A stretch of 64,000 nucleotides of DNA. Origin: Arcuatula senhousia. Lineage: Eukaryota; Mollusca; Bivalvia; Mytilida; Mytilidae. This document shows positions 54,540 to 63,813 of this stretch, one piece after another. The notes below the pieces were generated by a model. That model was not told the origin of the DNA. It searched no databases and saw nothing but the letters and a program-made list of their open reading frames with translations. The stretch is from positions 2,418,001 through 2,482,000 of the forward strand of contig OZ020304.1 in assembly GCA_963971305.1 (NCBI GenBank), given 5' to 3'. Numbering within the stretch: position 1 is the stretch's first letter; every line of letters begins with the position of its first letter. Position numbers and translations under genes: made by a program.

Positions 54540-57500
54540 CTAAATTAGAGTGAAAAATCAACATAAAAATTTTAAAATTCATTTTTAACCATATGCAATT
54601 TATTTTAGAACTAGTTGCAAGAAGTCAAGCAGTGACCACTGGTCACATTGAAGGCTGTTTGATGCAGGTTTTGATGATTTTTATTGTGTATTTCTAAATT
54701 TGAATTTATTTACCTACACTCATTATCAGCTACAGTCACAGAAAAAAAATAGTAAAAAGCTTAACAAGATAAAGATTTTTTTTAAATCCTTCTTCATTGT
54801 TAAAATATAACTTTTACTTTGACTGGATAAAACATGCATAATTATAATATAATATACTTCACATAAAAGTCATAAATGCGTCTCAGGGTGATATATTTAC
54901 CGCGTGTGATATTCTGGCATTACACCCTCTACAACAGGCATTGTGTGTATAATAAAACATGTCTTTTCATTGAGATAATTCCACAAAAACAAGAACTATA
55001 TATTACCTTAGCGAGTTTATATTCTCTACAGTCTGCAAATTGGGGGAACATCTCACAATACTTTTGTGCAGCTTGTTGTCCATTCAACAGATCGACACAG
55101 AGATGACAAAGTAGAGCTTTAAAGAAGTGGTCCTTAGCACTGTACTTCAGGAGCTGGTTATCCATACAGGAAATAGCAATCTGTGAAAATAATGATAATA
55201 ACAATCTGTGAAAATAATGATAATAACAATCTGTAAAAATAATGATAATAACAATCTGTAAAAATAATGATAATAACAATCTGTAAAAATAATGATAATA
55301 ACAATCTGTGAAAATAACAATAAATAGCAATCTGTGAAAATAATGATTAATTACAATCTGTAGAAAATGGCTGGATTTCCTCCAACAAAAGTAAATGAGT
55401 GATAGACCAACAATATCTGTGTGTGTGTGTTTTGGTATTTAACCCACTTCATTGACGCACCTTGGCCATGTAGGGAGGTCAGTTTTAATGGTGGAGGAAA
55501 CCAAAGTACCTTAGAGACGTACAGACGGACCAGTCAAAAACATTTGTTGCGTAGGGTACAAATACACACCTGTTCATGCAATCCAATAGTTTTTTACTTT
55601 TTTATTCTAAATCCAGGAAATAGCACATGAATAACAATGTGTGAAAATACAATTTATCAGTCTGTACTTAACTGCTACTGTCACATGCAGGGATGAGGTA
55701 ATTGCAATCAGTAATTGCAATTGATTGCAATCAATTACATTTTTTGAAAAAAATGAAAGTATTTGCAATTGGACCTTTTTTCAAATACATGTATTTGAAA
55801 GTATTTAAATACTTTTTCAAAAAAGGGTGTAATTGCAAATACTTTTCAAATACATTTCATTTTTAGACACTTTAACCATGAGACATAATATTATAGGATA
55901 TCTACATGTTTTAAACATTTTTTTCCATGAAACAGAAAATGTATAGTTATTATATGATACTGTACATGCCTATTAATGTACAAGCAAAATTATAATGCAA
56001 ATTATTAAATTTGTGTATTAAAGTACATGTAGTTAGTTTTAATGATTGTTTGACAAACATTTGGAGACATATCAATTCAATGCTTATTTAATCATCACAG
56101 TTATCAAACAAATTAGACAAAAGACTTAATCCCCTGCCTTGAGGCATGACATGTATGGTTAAACTGTAAAAACACTTTGTCACAATATTCACCTGATCAA
56201 CCTGTGTTACTAATTACATGAATTAATTTCAATGCAAAAACTGTTCAAAGATTTAATAGTAATTTCCATTGACAAAATAACTTGTCATTCTCTAACCTTA
56301 CTTCAAGAGTGTTGGAGGAATTTCAAATTCCTAAAGATGCAGATGGAAACTTTAAAGCCAAATGCAACCATTGAGATATTTATTTTTTTTTCGTTACAAG
56401 TCCCTGTGAGTGCAATATGAAGTTTTCTATTAACTTTAAGTTAACATGATACCTGGACAAAGAAACATCAAAATATCAATGTTTTACCGTAGACTTTTGA
56501 AAAACAAAATTGCATTGATGATCAAAACAAATGACACATTTAATTCTAGCTAATTAAGTAACTTTTGAGATCTGTGAATCTCTATGCTTCAGTTTGGCCT
56601 GATCAAATTGTTCTCCTAGTTCTAGTGAATGTACAATGTATTTTTTTTTTTTTTTTTTAACAGTAATAACAATTTTATTGCACACTTAAGCTGTTAACAA
56701 ATCTTTGTTAGTTACAGCTTTCACTAACAAAGTTTTGATTAATATTAATTTGATACAATACACATCAAAAGCATTATTTCAATTTACAATTTTTTACACA
56801 TGCTATGATAAAGCATATTAATTACTTAGTGTGTAAAACATAAATATAGATAATAATAGTGAGCAAAAATGTGACAGGTACAATAATCTAAAAGTGCAAA
56901 TTAATCGAACAAAAATTTAACGGATGAATGAATACTAAATTGCAAGACGTCTACTGACCTAATTTACAAGGGTGTGTTTATATAGCTGGATAAAGCACGG
57001 GATTATGTGAGCATGATTGTTTATGATTACTGTCATGACTGTTGGATTTAACTTAAAAAATGGATTTTAATGCATCAATTTTTAATTTATGGAATGCTAA
57101 TCATGTATGAGCCAGCGTATTTTCGAAGTGTTTGAAGATATGAGGTAAGGTATTGTTATTTTGTTGAAATAAGTACAAATAGGTTTTAAACTCACTTGTG
57201 AATATATTAAAGATGTTTACATTTTTTGTTAAACCTTCGGACACATAAAAAGATTTATATATTGTGAAGCTTATTATGGAAAGGATGTGGTTTATACTCT
57301 GATATTCTGGGTCGGTTATTTTATATCCAATAATTATGTGTTTTAATCTTATTTCTCTTTCTATGCCACAACTTTTCAAAATATCTCGAATTTGTTTCCA
57401 AAAAAGTTCCAGTCTTTTGCACTTTAAAAAGAAGTGATTGTAGTTATCATTTTCATGGCATATTATGCACAAAGGAGATGGTTTTAGATGCCATTTGTTT

Positions 57501-60500
57501 AGGTGTTCTTGATTTGGTAAGATGTTGGTTATTAGTTTCCATCTGAAGGCCTTTAGTTTGTTGGTAAGTAGGCAATTGTGGATGAAGTTTAGTGCTTTGG
57601 AAATTTCGCTTGATTGTAAGTTAAATAAATAGGTCCATTTTTCAATTCCAATATTTTTTTCTTTTTTGGTATCTATAAGCTTTGTGTATATAAATTTGTT
57701 ATTCAACAGTTTGGGGTTGATCGACTTATTATCAATTAAAATCCTACTACGATTGAAGTTAAGTTTAGATTTAGAAGACGAATCTGTATTGATTTCGTAT
57801 AACCATGTTTTTGGTATTGCTTTTTTTATAATTGATAATTCTGCGATCCAATTTGATTTACATTTTAGTTGATTATAAATATATTCGTCTGTTAATTTGC
57901 CGTTTTCGTCAAGGAGATCATTTATATATATCATATTACTTTCAATCCAGTTATGGAAGATGATGGTTTTATTTTTATGTTTTATATGTTTATTTCCCCA
58001 AATAATTTCTTGTCTAATTTCTCTAAAGTTTTCTGGTTGTTTAGTGCTTCCTCCTCCTATCTCAAGCCATGTTTTTAATACCTCTTTGTAGAATTCAGGG
58101 ATTCCTTTAATATTACAACTATTTTGTAACAATTTATGGTTGGTATTCATTTTAAAGATAAGAAGATTTTTGCCAAATTTGTTTAGAAAGAAGCATGGTA
58201 TTACTGTCCAGTTGTCATCATAATTTGAATGAATTAAACGGATTGCCCATTTTATGAGTAGGGATTTAAAATGACTTCTGATGTCAATCATTCTCAACCC
58301 TCCTTCTTCGTAGTTTGCAATAAGAGAATTTCTTTTAACTTTATCATTTTTGTGATTCCATATAAATCCGTAAATTTCTTTTTCTAATTTATTTATGTAT
58401 TGTGGGTCTGGAATGCTTACGTTTGCTATGAACGTAAACATTGGAAGTATTAAAGCTTTAATAATCAAAATTTTGCCAAATATTGTTAAATTTCTTTTTT
58501 CCCAGGATTTCATCATTTTGATTGCTTTTTCTATTTTCGTTTCCCAATTGAGATTATTGCACTCAGTTTTGTTTATTCCTATATATAAACCTAATACTTT
58601 AATAGGTTTATCTGTGAATTTTATGTTTTTTACTTTGTCTTTGCAATGTTTCAGTTTGCCTATCCACAGACCTTCTGTTTTATTTGTATTTAGTTTTAGC
58701 CCAGAAAATGTGCCAAATATTTCTATTTCATTTAGAGCTTTTTCAATGTCGCTTTTTGTTTTTAAGAATAGGGTCGTGTCGTCGGCTAATTGTGATATTT
58801 TGAGACAATGTATCTTATTGTCTATTTTAATTTCTATACCTTTAATGTTATTGTTGGATCTTAGTCTACATGCCATAATTTCTACGGCTATTACAAAAAT
58901 GAGGGACGAGCATGGACAGCCTTGTTTTATGCCTCGAGTTATATCTATTGGGGCTGAAATCCATCCAATGTTTATTATATAAGTTTTGATTTCGGTATAT
59001 AGGACTTTTATCCATTGTATGAAACTATCGTCGAAGCCAAACCGCGTTAACGATTGATTCATAAATTCCCAATCTAGCGTATCGAAAGCTTTTGAAAAGT
59101 CAATAAAAAGTATAGCGCCTTCTATGTTCATATTGTCTGCATAGTCTATAACATCTTGTATCTGTCTTAAATTGAGACCTATGAAACGGTTTTTGATATA
59201 TCCTGTTTGATCAGAGTGAATTAGTTTGTCTAAAACTTTTTTAATTCTGTTGGCAAGCGTATGTGATAGTATTTTGTAATCCGTGTTTAAAAGAGAGATT
59301 GGGCGATAGTTTGCTAAGTCAAGTGGGTCATTTTTTTTATAGATTAGGTTTAATAGACTTTCTCTTTGAGAAAATGGTAGCTTTTTATTGTCATATGAAT
59401 TGTTAACAATTTTAAGTAATAAGGGTCCTATTTTCTCCCAGAAGTGTTTGTAAAAGTTAGTACTAAGTCCATCTTTTCCTGGACTTTTATTTAGTTTTAA
59501 AGTGTTGATAGAATTTGTAAGTTCGGTCAATGTTATATATCCTTCACAAAGTTCTTTTTCTTTATCTGAAAGGGTATTTTGTGCCGGTGTCTCGAATACA
59601 TATTTTTTTAGTTTCTCTATATCTGGTGTGTTCGTATTACAATATAGATTTTGATAGAAGTTTCTTTCAGTTTTCAGAATTTGTTCTTGGTTTGATATAA
59701 CTTTACCATTCTCGTCTTTAAGTTTAATTATTGTTTTTGAATTTTGTCTTTGTTTTTCTAAGCCAAGGAAATAAGCGTTATTTTTTTCTCCTTTTTCAAT
59801 CCATTTTTGCTTCGATCTTATCTGTGCTCCTTTAGCTTTGTAGCTGTATTCAACTTCAATCTCTGATTTGAGAATTTCAATTTTTTTATCTAGGCTTCCT
59901 TTGGCTTTAGTATCATTTACTTCAATAAGGTTAGCTAATTCATTTTCTTTTCTATTTAAGTTTTGTTTTTTATTTAGAGCTCTTATTTTTGAATATTTGA
60001 TACTATATTCTTTTATTTCTTTTTTAAGAAGATCCCATAAGAGTAAAGTTTCATTTCCATTGTTTGCTATCATTTTTTCAAACTTGTCAATTATTTTATT
60101 AATGTTGTATTTATATTCTTTTTCGTTCAGGATAGAATTGTTAATTTTCCAACAGCCTGGTCCTTTACTTTTTGTACTTATCAATTGTATTTTTATTGAG
60201 ACTGCTTGATGGTCGGTATGTCGAATTAAGGCGGGTCTTATATCGCAGGAGTTTATTTTTGATCGTAATGTTTTATCAATTAGAAACATATCTATTCGAC
60301 TAGCTTGTTTGGCATTTTTTCGTCTCCAGGTGAAATGCATTTTATTGGGATTTAATTCTCTCCAGATATCTATGAGTTTTTTTGTTTTTATTAAATGTTT
60401 AAGGCTGTTAACCGGTTTTGTGGTTCTTTTATTATTAGTAGTTAACCTATCTGTAGCGGATATCGTGTCGTTAAAATCGCCGCCAAGTACAATAGTTCCG

Positions 60501-63500
60501 ATTGAGTGGGTATCAATAAAGGTGTTTACTTTTTTGAAGAATGAATTTCTATCTTTTTCGGAATTAGGGGCGTAAATATTTACAAGCGAGTAAATTACAT
60601 TCTCAATTTCTACATTCAATAGAATGAGTCTCCCTTCCGTATCAGTATGGGAGTCTAAAATTTTTATGTCGTTTTTCCTAGTTAATATTGCTACTCCTCT
60701 ACTTAGTGAAGTGCCATTGCTAGAGTATATATTAAAATTTGATTCAGTTTCGATTTTTTCTGTTAAAGGGTTATCTAAATGACTTTCTTGAATAAATGTT
60801 ATTCTTGATTTTTGACTTTTTATCCATTCATAAAATCGAGTTCGTTTTTGCTGATCTCGCAGTCCTTGCACATTGATTGTGCAAATATGAAGATGATCTA
60901 CCATTGTGGAATTATAGCATAGACAAATAATACAATTACATGTATACAACAAAAATCGTTTGTTACATTACACAACTTGATACCAATTTGCATAATAGCT
61001 AGTATTTCAAACAGTTTTGGAAAGTGACGTATAAAGATTGTAAATACATGTATAAAAAACATCATATAAACATGTACACCCAATTCAAAAATATAAAAAC
61101 TATCAGATAGAGTCTTACTTGTAAGAACAGTCAAGTTTATTTTTTTGGCAAAAAAATCTTTTTGTACAGCTAACTGAGTCTTATTTATTTGCTGGTGTTT
61201 ATAAGTTTTTTTTTGCATTATTGATTTATTTTTGAAGATACTATTATCTTTAAAAGAGGTTGATAAACAGATCTCCATAAGAATGGTATAATTCAATTCT
61301 GAATAAGTTTTGGTCCAAACATATCTATTATTGATGGATCTTGCTTTATTTTCATTACAAAACTCAAACTCTATATTGATTAAATAGTGTTTTCTTTTTA
61401 AAATAAAATAATTTTTGAACATTTTAACCTTTTCATGTATCACATGTATAAAGCATTTAGCTATAAGCATTATTACACATTCATATAGTAGATTTACAGA
61501 GATTACAATAAACAAGTGACAAAGTTCAGTTCCATATATACTGTGTTTACATACAGACAAACAGAAAGAAGCAAAAAAAGCATAAGCTGAAAAGTCTATA
61601 GTTCTTTCTGTTCTTTTGAACTTTGTTGGATCATACATTTTTTTTTTGTTTTTTTTGTTTTTTTTGACATAGTTAAAAACATGGTATATATACATCACTG
61701 TGCTATTTTCTACTAAGTTTTGGGTCTCTATCCTGTGGTGTAGGAGGTGTTCTTTTGTCCTGTTGTGTTTTCTTTCCCTTTGGAGTGATGAAGTCATTAA
61801 TGTCAGATTGTTTTTTGTTTGAATGTGGGTCATGACTTTCTTGTGTTTGATTGTCATTTTTCTTGTTTCCTACTGGTGGTCTTGGAGTTCCTGGTATCTT
61901 GACTTTTCTCCTTGGGAGGCTTTTCTTAGGAGGTATAGCTTTTCTGCTTGGTTTTTGTGTACCAGTTTGCACTCCATTTTTCAGAATACCACTTCTTTCT
62001 TGAGCTTTTGGTTGTAATATTGACTGTGATGGTTCATCTTCCTCAGTTTCATAGTCATTGTCATCTTTATTGTCATCATTTTCACTGGTCACAGATACAT
62101 TTTCTTGATTCTCATCCTTTGTTTCATCTTTTTCGTTGGATTCAAAGTCGTGTTCTACATCATTACTTTGTGAACATCTGAGAAAGTCTGGGCATTCAAG
62201 CATTTTGTGTCCAGGCTTGTTGCATCTCCTGCATACCCATTCATTTGGACAAGAAAGGATGTTGTGACCTGTCTGTAGACATTTATTGCAAAGGAAGATG
62301 TTTTCTTCCTTTGGTTGTCCATAGTGGTAAATTTTTGCCAGATATTTGCCAATTTTTAGTTCTTTTGGAAGCCAGGTTGTAAATCTCTTGCACAAGAGTA
62401 TTCTGTCTCCTGTTTCACAGTTTGTTAATTTTCCATCTTCTCTTAGCCTCTGCCTAAACATTGATACGACTTCAATACCTCGTAATGTTACTGCTCTTTC
62501 AATCTGACCATCTTCAGCCGAAAGGGGGACATTCATGACTTTGACTGAGATCAAGTCTGGGTTTCTGTCATTTCTGGGGCTTCGGGCATACAATGTAACA
62601 TGCTTGTGTCTTAAAGTGATTCCTTCTGTCAACAGTTTCATCTTGTCGGCTTCATTATCCATATAGATTCGCCATACTTTGTAGACTCTCTGAATGCCTT
62701 TGATGTGGTGTGCGGGCACAACTTCATCTATGGCCTTATATATCTCGGTGTGGGATAGCCAAAATTCTTTAGGGATGTTTTTTTCTTGACCGAGTACATC
62801 TACCTCTTTGATGAATATGGGTTTTACTGTGTTTTGGTCATTGTTGTTCTCTTGATCAGATATTGATTTAGATGCTACTGTGGCGAAGGACGCCGCCATA
62901 TTGTTTACATTGTTTTGATTGTCTATCACTCTATTTTCTATATTTTGGTGTCTATCAAGGTGTTTTGCTGTATTTTGAGTCTCAAGATCAAACGATGAAT
63001 AGCTGAATCCATCTTCTGACCAGCTTTCAGACATAGAAGTATGTTTTTCGTTCATATTTTCAATTATTTTCGAAGAGCTATTTGCCATCAAACCTTAGTA
63101 AGGGCGGTTACTCTATTCCTCTACAATCCTCTGAATGTACAATGTATATATGCTATTTTTCTTTATGGTATTAAAATGTATTTGCAATCAATCAATTACT
63201 TTTCTAAAGTATTTGCAATCAATCAAATACATTTCTAAAAACCCTGTATTTGCAATTGTAATGTATTTGGCATAATATGCAATGTAATTGAAAGTATTTA
63301 AATACATTTCAAAGTAATTGACCCCAACCCTGGTCACATGAAGATTAAGAAGGGCATGCAAACCCTAAAACTGGCAAATATCAGTTTTATGTGGCAAGAA
63401 TGATTACTTTTTCAAACTTAATTTGTAAAATAATTAGAAAAACTGCATTTCAATTGTAGATCATATAAATAACTGAAATATACATTTTTTTTAATGAAGA

Positions 63501-63813
63501 ATAAAATTTGTCCAAGTCAAAATGGCCAGATCTTGTTAAACAGGAAGTACATAAATTACAGTCCTAAAATCAAATTTCATAATTTTGAACCCCATGCTAA
63601 TGCTGCATATATGTGACAGTAGTTGGCTAAAAAATCTGTTACAATTTTTTCTACCTACCTAAACATCATCCAATGCCACAATTTTATAATCTGGATTTTT
63701 ACTTTGTGAAATACCCATAAATACACACCTGTTCATACAATTCAATAGCCTTTTCATAATTTTCTAGTTGTGCAGAGAACTGTGCTACTTTAAGATAACA
63801 TTTATTTGCTGAA
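54393..63813 (-). CDS. NAPA: Alpha/beta-SNAP (NAPA/NAPB-type), 3' three coding exons
   Basis: Soluble NSF attachment protein: it recruits the ATPase NSF to SNARE complexes so that they are taken apart after membrane fusion, in the cytosol and on Golgi/ER membranes. Visible coding exons, minus strand: 63813-63729, 55180-55007 and 54539-54393, giving the last 134 residues of a protein usually about 295 long. The TPR-like helices read [40 protein letters not shown] and CREYKLAK. The end [17 protein letters not shown] and EEDLR is the NSF-stimulating C-terminus, with the family's final leucine-arginine. Phases agree. The 8.5 kb intron between the first two exons contains a LINE nested in a hAT-like element. 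The 5' part of the gene lies beyond the right edge. It converges with GOLGA5. Alpha and beta forms cannot be separated here. Confidence 0.92.
55007..55180 (-). CDS. NAPA: SNAP penultimate coding exon
   Basis: 58 residues, [20 protein letters not shown] to [11 protein letters not shown], phase 0 at both ends. Acceptor TTTCACAG|ATTGC lies at the edge of a 25 bp tandem array; donor GCTAAG|GTAATA. Confidence 0.93.
55171..55362 (-). repeat. 25 bp minisatellite built from a SNAP splice acceptor (8 copies)
   Basis: On the plus strand acaatctgtgaaaataatga recurs at a period of 25-26 bp. On the minus strand each unit reads ttattttcacag|attg or ttatttttacag|attg, the acceptor of the 55007-55180 exon. 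First exon-like bases fall at 55180, 55205, 55230, 55255, 55280, 55305, 55331 and 55357. Use of an upstream copy would add 25 bases and shift frame. Confidence 0.9.
55557..55598 (-). repeat. Stray copy of a SNAP exon end with its donor
   Basis: The stretch aaatacacacctgttcatg and then caatccaatag nearly repeats the 3' end and donor of the exon at 63729-63813. On the minus strand both read ...ATTG...GAACAG|GTGTGTATTT. It is about 8.2 kb away now, about 0.6 kb if the hAT-like element is removed. The following bases do not match the exon. Confidence 0.65.
57101..60952 (-). CDS. LINE ORF2: APE endonuclease, reverse transcriptase, zinc motif
   Basis: 1283 codons, uninterrupted. Endonuclease at about 18-265 ([12 protein letters not shown] with E56, GGDFN 157-161, HTDH 245-248). 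Reverse transcriptase at about 490-760 ([41 protein letters not shown], catalytic ADDTT from 723). C-terminal zinc-binding motif of the RT family with C1162, C1165, H1173 and C1178 inside [11 protein letters not shown]...[10 protein letters not shown]. The [13 protein letters not shown] form and the C-terminal zinc motif are typical of the L1/Tx1 group. It nicks DNA and copies LINE RNA at the target. The true start may be the later ATG of [14 protein letters not shown] (residue 17), closer to the endonuclease. No inactivating change seen. Confidence 0.92.
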   Translation of the reverse strand: MLYTCNCIICLCYNSTMVDHLHICTINVQGLRDQQKRTRFYEWIKSQKSRITFIQESHLDNPLTEKIETESNFNIYSSNGTSLSRGVAILTRKNDIKILDSHTDTEGRLILLNVEIENVIYSLVNIYAPNSEKDRNSFFKKVNTFIDTHSIGTIVLGGDFNDTISATDRLTTNNKRTTKPVNSLKHLIKTKKLIDIWRELNPNKMHFTWRRKNAKQASRIDMFLIDKTLRSKINSCDIRPALIRHTDHQAVSIKIQLISTKSKGPGCWKINNSILNEKEYKYNINKIIDKFEKMIANNGNETLLLWDLLKKEIKEYSIKYSKIRALNKKQNLNRKENELANLIEVNDTKAKGSLDKKIEILKSEIEVEYSYKAKGAQIRSKQKWIEKGEKNNAYFLGLEKQRQNSKTIIKLKDENGKVISNQEQILKTERNFYQNLYCNTNTPDIEKLKKYVFETPAQNTLSDKEKELCEGYITLTELTNSINTLKLNKSPGKDGLSTNFYKHFWEKIGPLLLKIVNNSYDNKKLPFSQRESLLNLIYKKNDPLDLANYRPISLLNTDYKILSHTLANRIKKVLDKLIHSDQTGYIKNRFIGLNLRQIQDVIDYADNMNIEGAILFIDFSKAFDTLDWEFMNQSLTRFGFDDSFIQWIKVLYTEIKTYIINIGWISAPIDITRGIKQGCPCSSLIFVIAVEIMACRLRSNNNIKGIEIKIDNKIHCLKISQLADDTTLFLKTKSDIEKALNEIEIFGTFSGLKLNTNKTEGLWIGKLKHCKDKVKNIKFTDKPIKVLGLYIGINKTECNNLNWETKIEKAIKMMKSWEKRNLTIFGKILIIKALILPMFTFIANVSIPDPQYINKLEKEIYGFIWNHKNDKVKRNSLIANYEEGGLRMIDIRSHFKSLLIKWAIRLIHSNYDDNWTVIPCFFLNKFGKNLLIFKMNTNHKLLQNSCNIKGIPEFYKEVLKTWLEIGGGSTKQPENFREIRQEIIWGNKHIKHKNKTIIFHNWIESNMIYINDLLDENGKLTDEYIYNQLKCKSNWIAELSIIKKAIPKTWLYEINTDSSSKSKLNFNRSRILIDNKSINPKLLNNKFIYTKLIDTKKEKNIGIEKWTYLFNLQSSEISKALNFIHNCLLTNKLKAFRWKLITNILPNQEHLNKWHLKPSPLCIICHENDNYNHFFLKCKRLELFWKQIRDILKSCGIEREIRLKHIIIGYKITDPEYQSINHILSIISFTIYKSFYVSEGLTKNVNIFNIFTSEFKTYLYLFQQNNNTLPHIFKHFENTLAHT
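60898..61857 (-). other. Open frame spanning the ORF1-ORF2 spacer (319 codons)
   Basis: In a third frame, an ATG-initiated stretch runs without a stop from inside the 3' end of ORF1 across the 750 bp spacer into the first codons of ORF2. The product would be very rich in Ile/Phe/Lys/His with no domain I recognise. AT-rich spacers can stay open by chance, so I do not call it a gene. The spacer is long for an L1/Tx1-type element. Confidence 0.35.
61703..63091 (-). CDS. LINE ORF1 with two CCHC zinc knuckles
   Basis: 462 codons, the RNA-binding ORF1 of the LINE. Two gag-type knuckles stand next to each other: C268-x2-C271-x4-H276-x4-C281 and C287-x2-C290-x4-H295-x4-C300. Residues about 90-260 resemble an RNA-binding fold of the Tx1 ORF1 type (for example [19 protein letters not shown]). 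The C-terminal third is acidic, then Lys/Pro/Arg-rich. Begins with two Met codons about 40 bp from the element's 5' end. Confidence 0.88.
   Translation of the reverse strand: MMANSSSKIIENMNEKHTSMSESWSEDGFSYSSFDLETQNTAKHLDRHQNIENRVIDNQNNVNNMAASFATVASKSISDQENNNDQNTVKPIFIKEVDVLGQEKNIPKEFWLSHTEIYKAIDEVVPAHHIKGIQRVYKVWRIYMDNEADKMKLLTEGITLRHKHVTLYARSPRNDRNPDLISVKVMNVPLSAEDGQIERAVTLRGIEVVSMFRQRLREDGKLTNCETGDRILLCKRFTTWLPKELKIGKYLAKIYHYGQPKEENIFLCNKCLQTGHNILSCPNEWVCRRCNKPGHKMLECPDFLRCSQSNDVEHDFESNEKDETKDENQENVSVTSENDDNKDDNDYETEEDEPSQSILQPKAQERSGILKNGVQTGTQKPSRKAIPPKKSLPRRKVKIPGTPRPPVGNKKNDNQTQESHDPHSNKKQSDINDFITPKGKKTQQDKRTPPTPQDRDPKLSRK
63341..63728. other. SNAP intron next to the hAT-like element
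   Basis: About 63520-63650 is a copy of the dispersed unit also near 16012, 20035 and 52630 (aacaggaagtacataaatta, tagttggctaaaaaatctgt). No gene. Confidence 0.45.
63729..63813 (-). CDS. NAPA: SNAP internal coding exon
   Basis: 28 full codons, [20 protein letters not shown] to KAIELYEQ. Acceptor TTTTCAG|TTCAG; donor GAACAG|GTGTGT in phase 0. The first base completes a codon begun in an exon outside the window. Confidence 0.92.

Larger units (their letters stand above)
56626..63147 (-). mobile_element. Full-length L1/Tx1-type LINE with poly(A) and target duplication
   Basis: The target duplication tgaatgtacaatgta (16 bp if a shared T counts) stands at 56626-56640 and 63132-63146. Next to the left copy an 18-base T run (56641-56658) is the poly(A) tail on the minus strand, so the element occupies about 56641-63131. 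It carries ORF1 (63091-61703) and ORF2 (60952-57101), both open. The 3' untranslated region is about 440 bp and the 5' leader only about 40 bp. Inserted within the hAT-like element, hence younger than it. Confidence 0.92.
55688..63332. mobile_element. hAT-like non-autonomous element, interrupted by a LINE
   Basis: Ends cagggatgaggtaattg (55688) and, inverted at the right, cagggttggggtcaatta (to 63332). Flanked by gtcacatg on both sides (55680-55687 and 63333-63340), an 8 bp duplication as made by hAT transposases. Subterminal DNA is full of tatttgcaat / attgcaaata words in both orientations (55700-55860 and 63175-63310). Removing the LINE leaves about 1.1 kb with no transposase. It sits in a SNAP intron. 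Confidence 0.85.

Noticed and set aside
54929..55330. 133-codon minus-strand frame extending upstream of the SNAP exon
   Set aside because: The upstream half is translation of the 25 bp array; homology to SNAP starts at the acceptor (55180).
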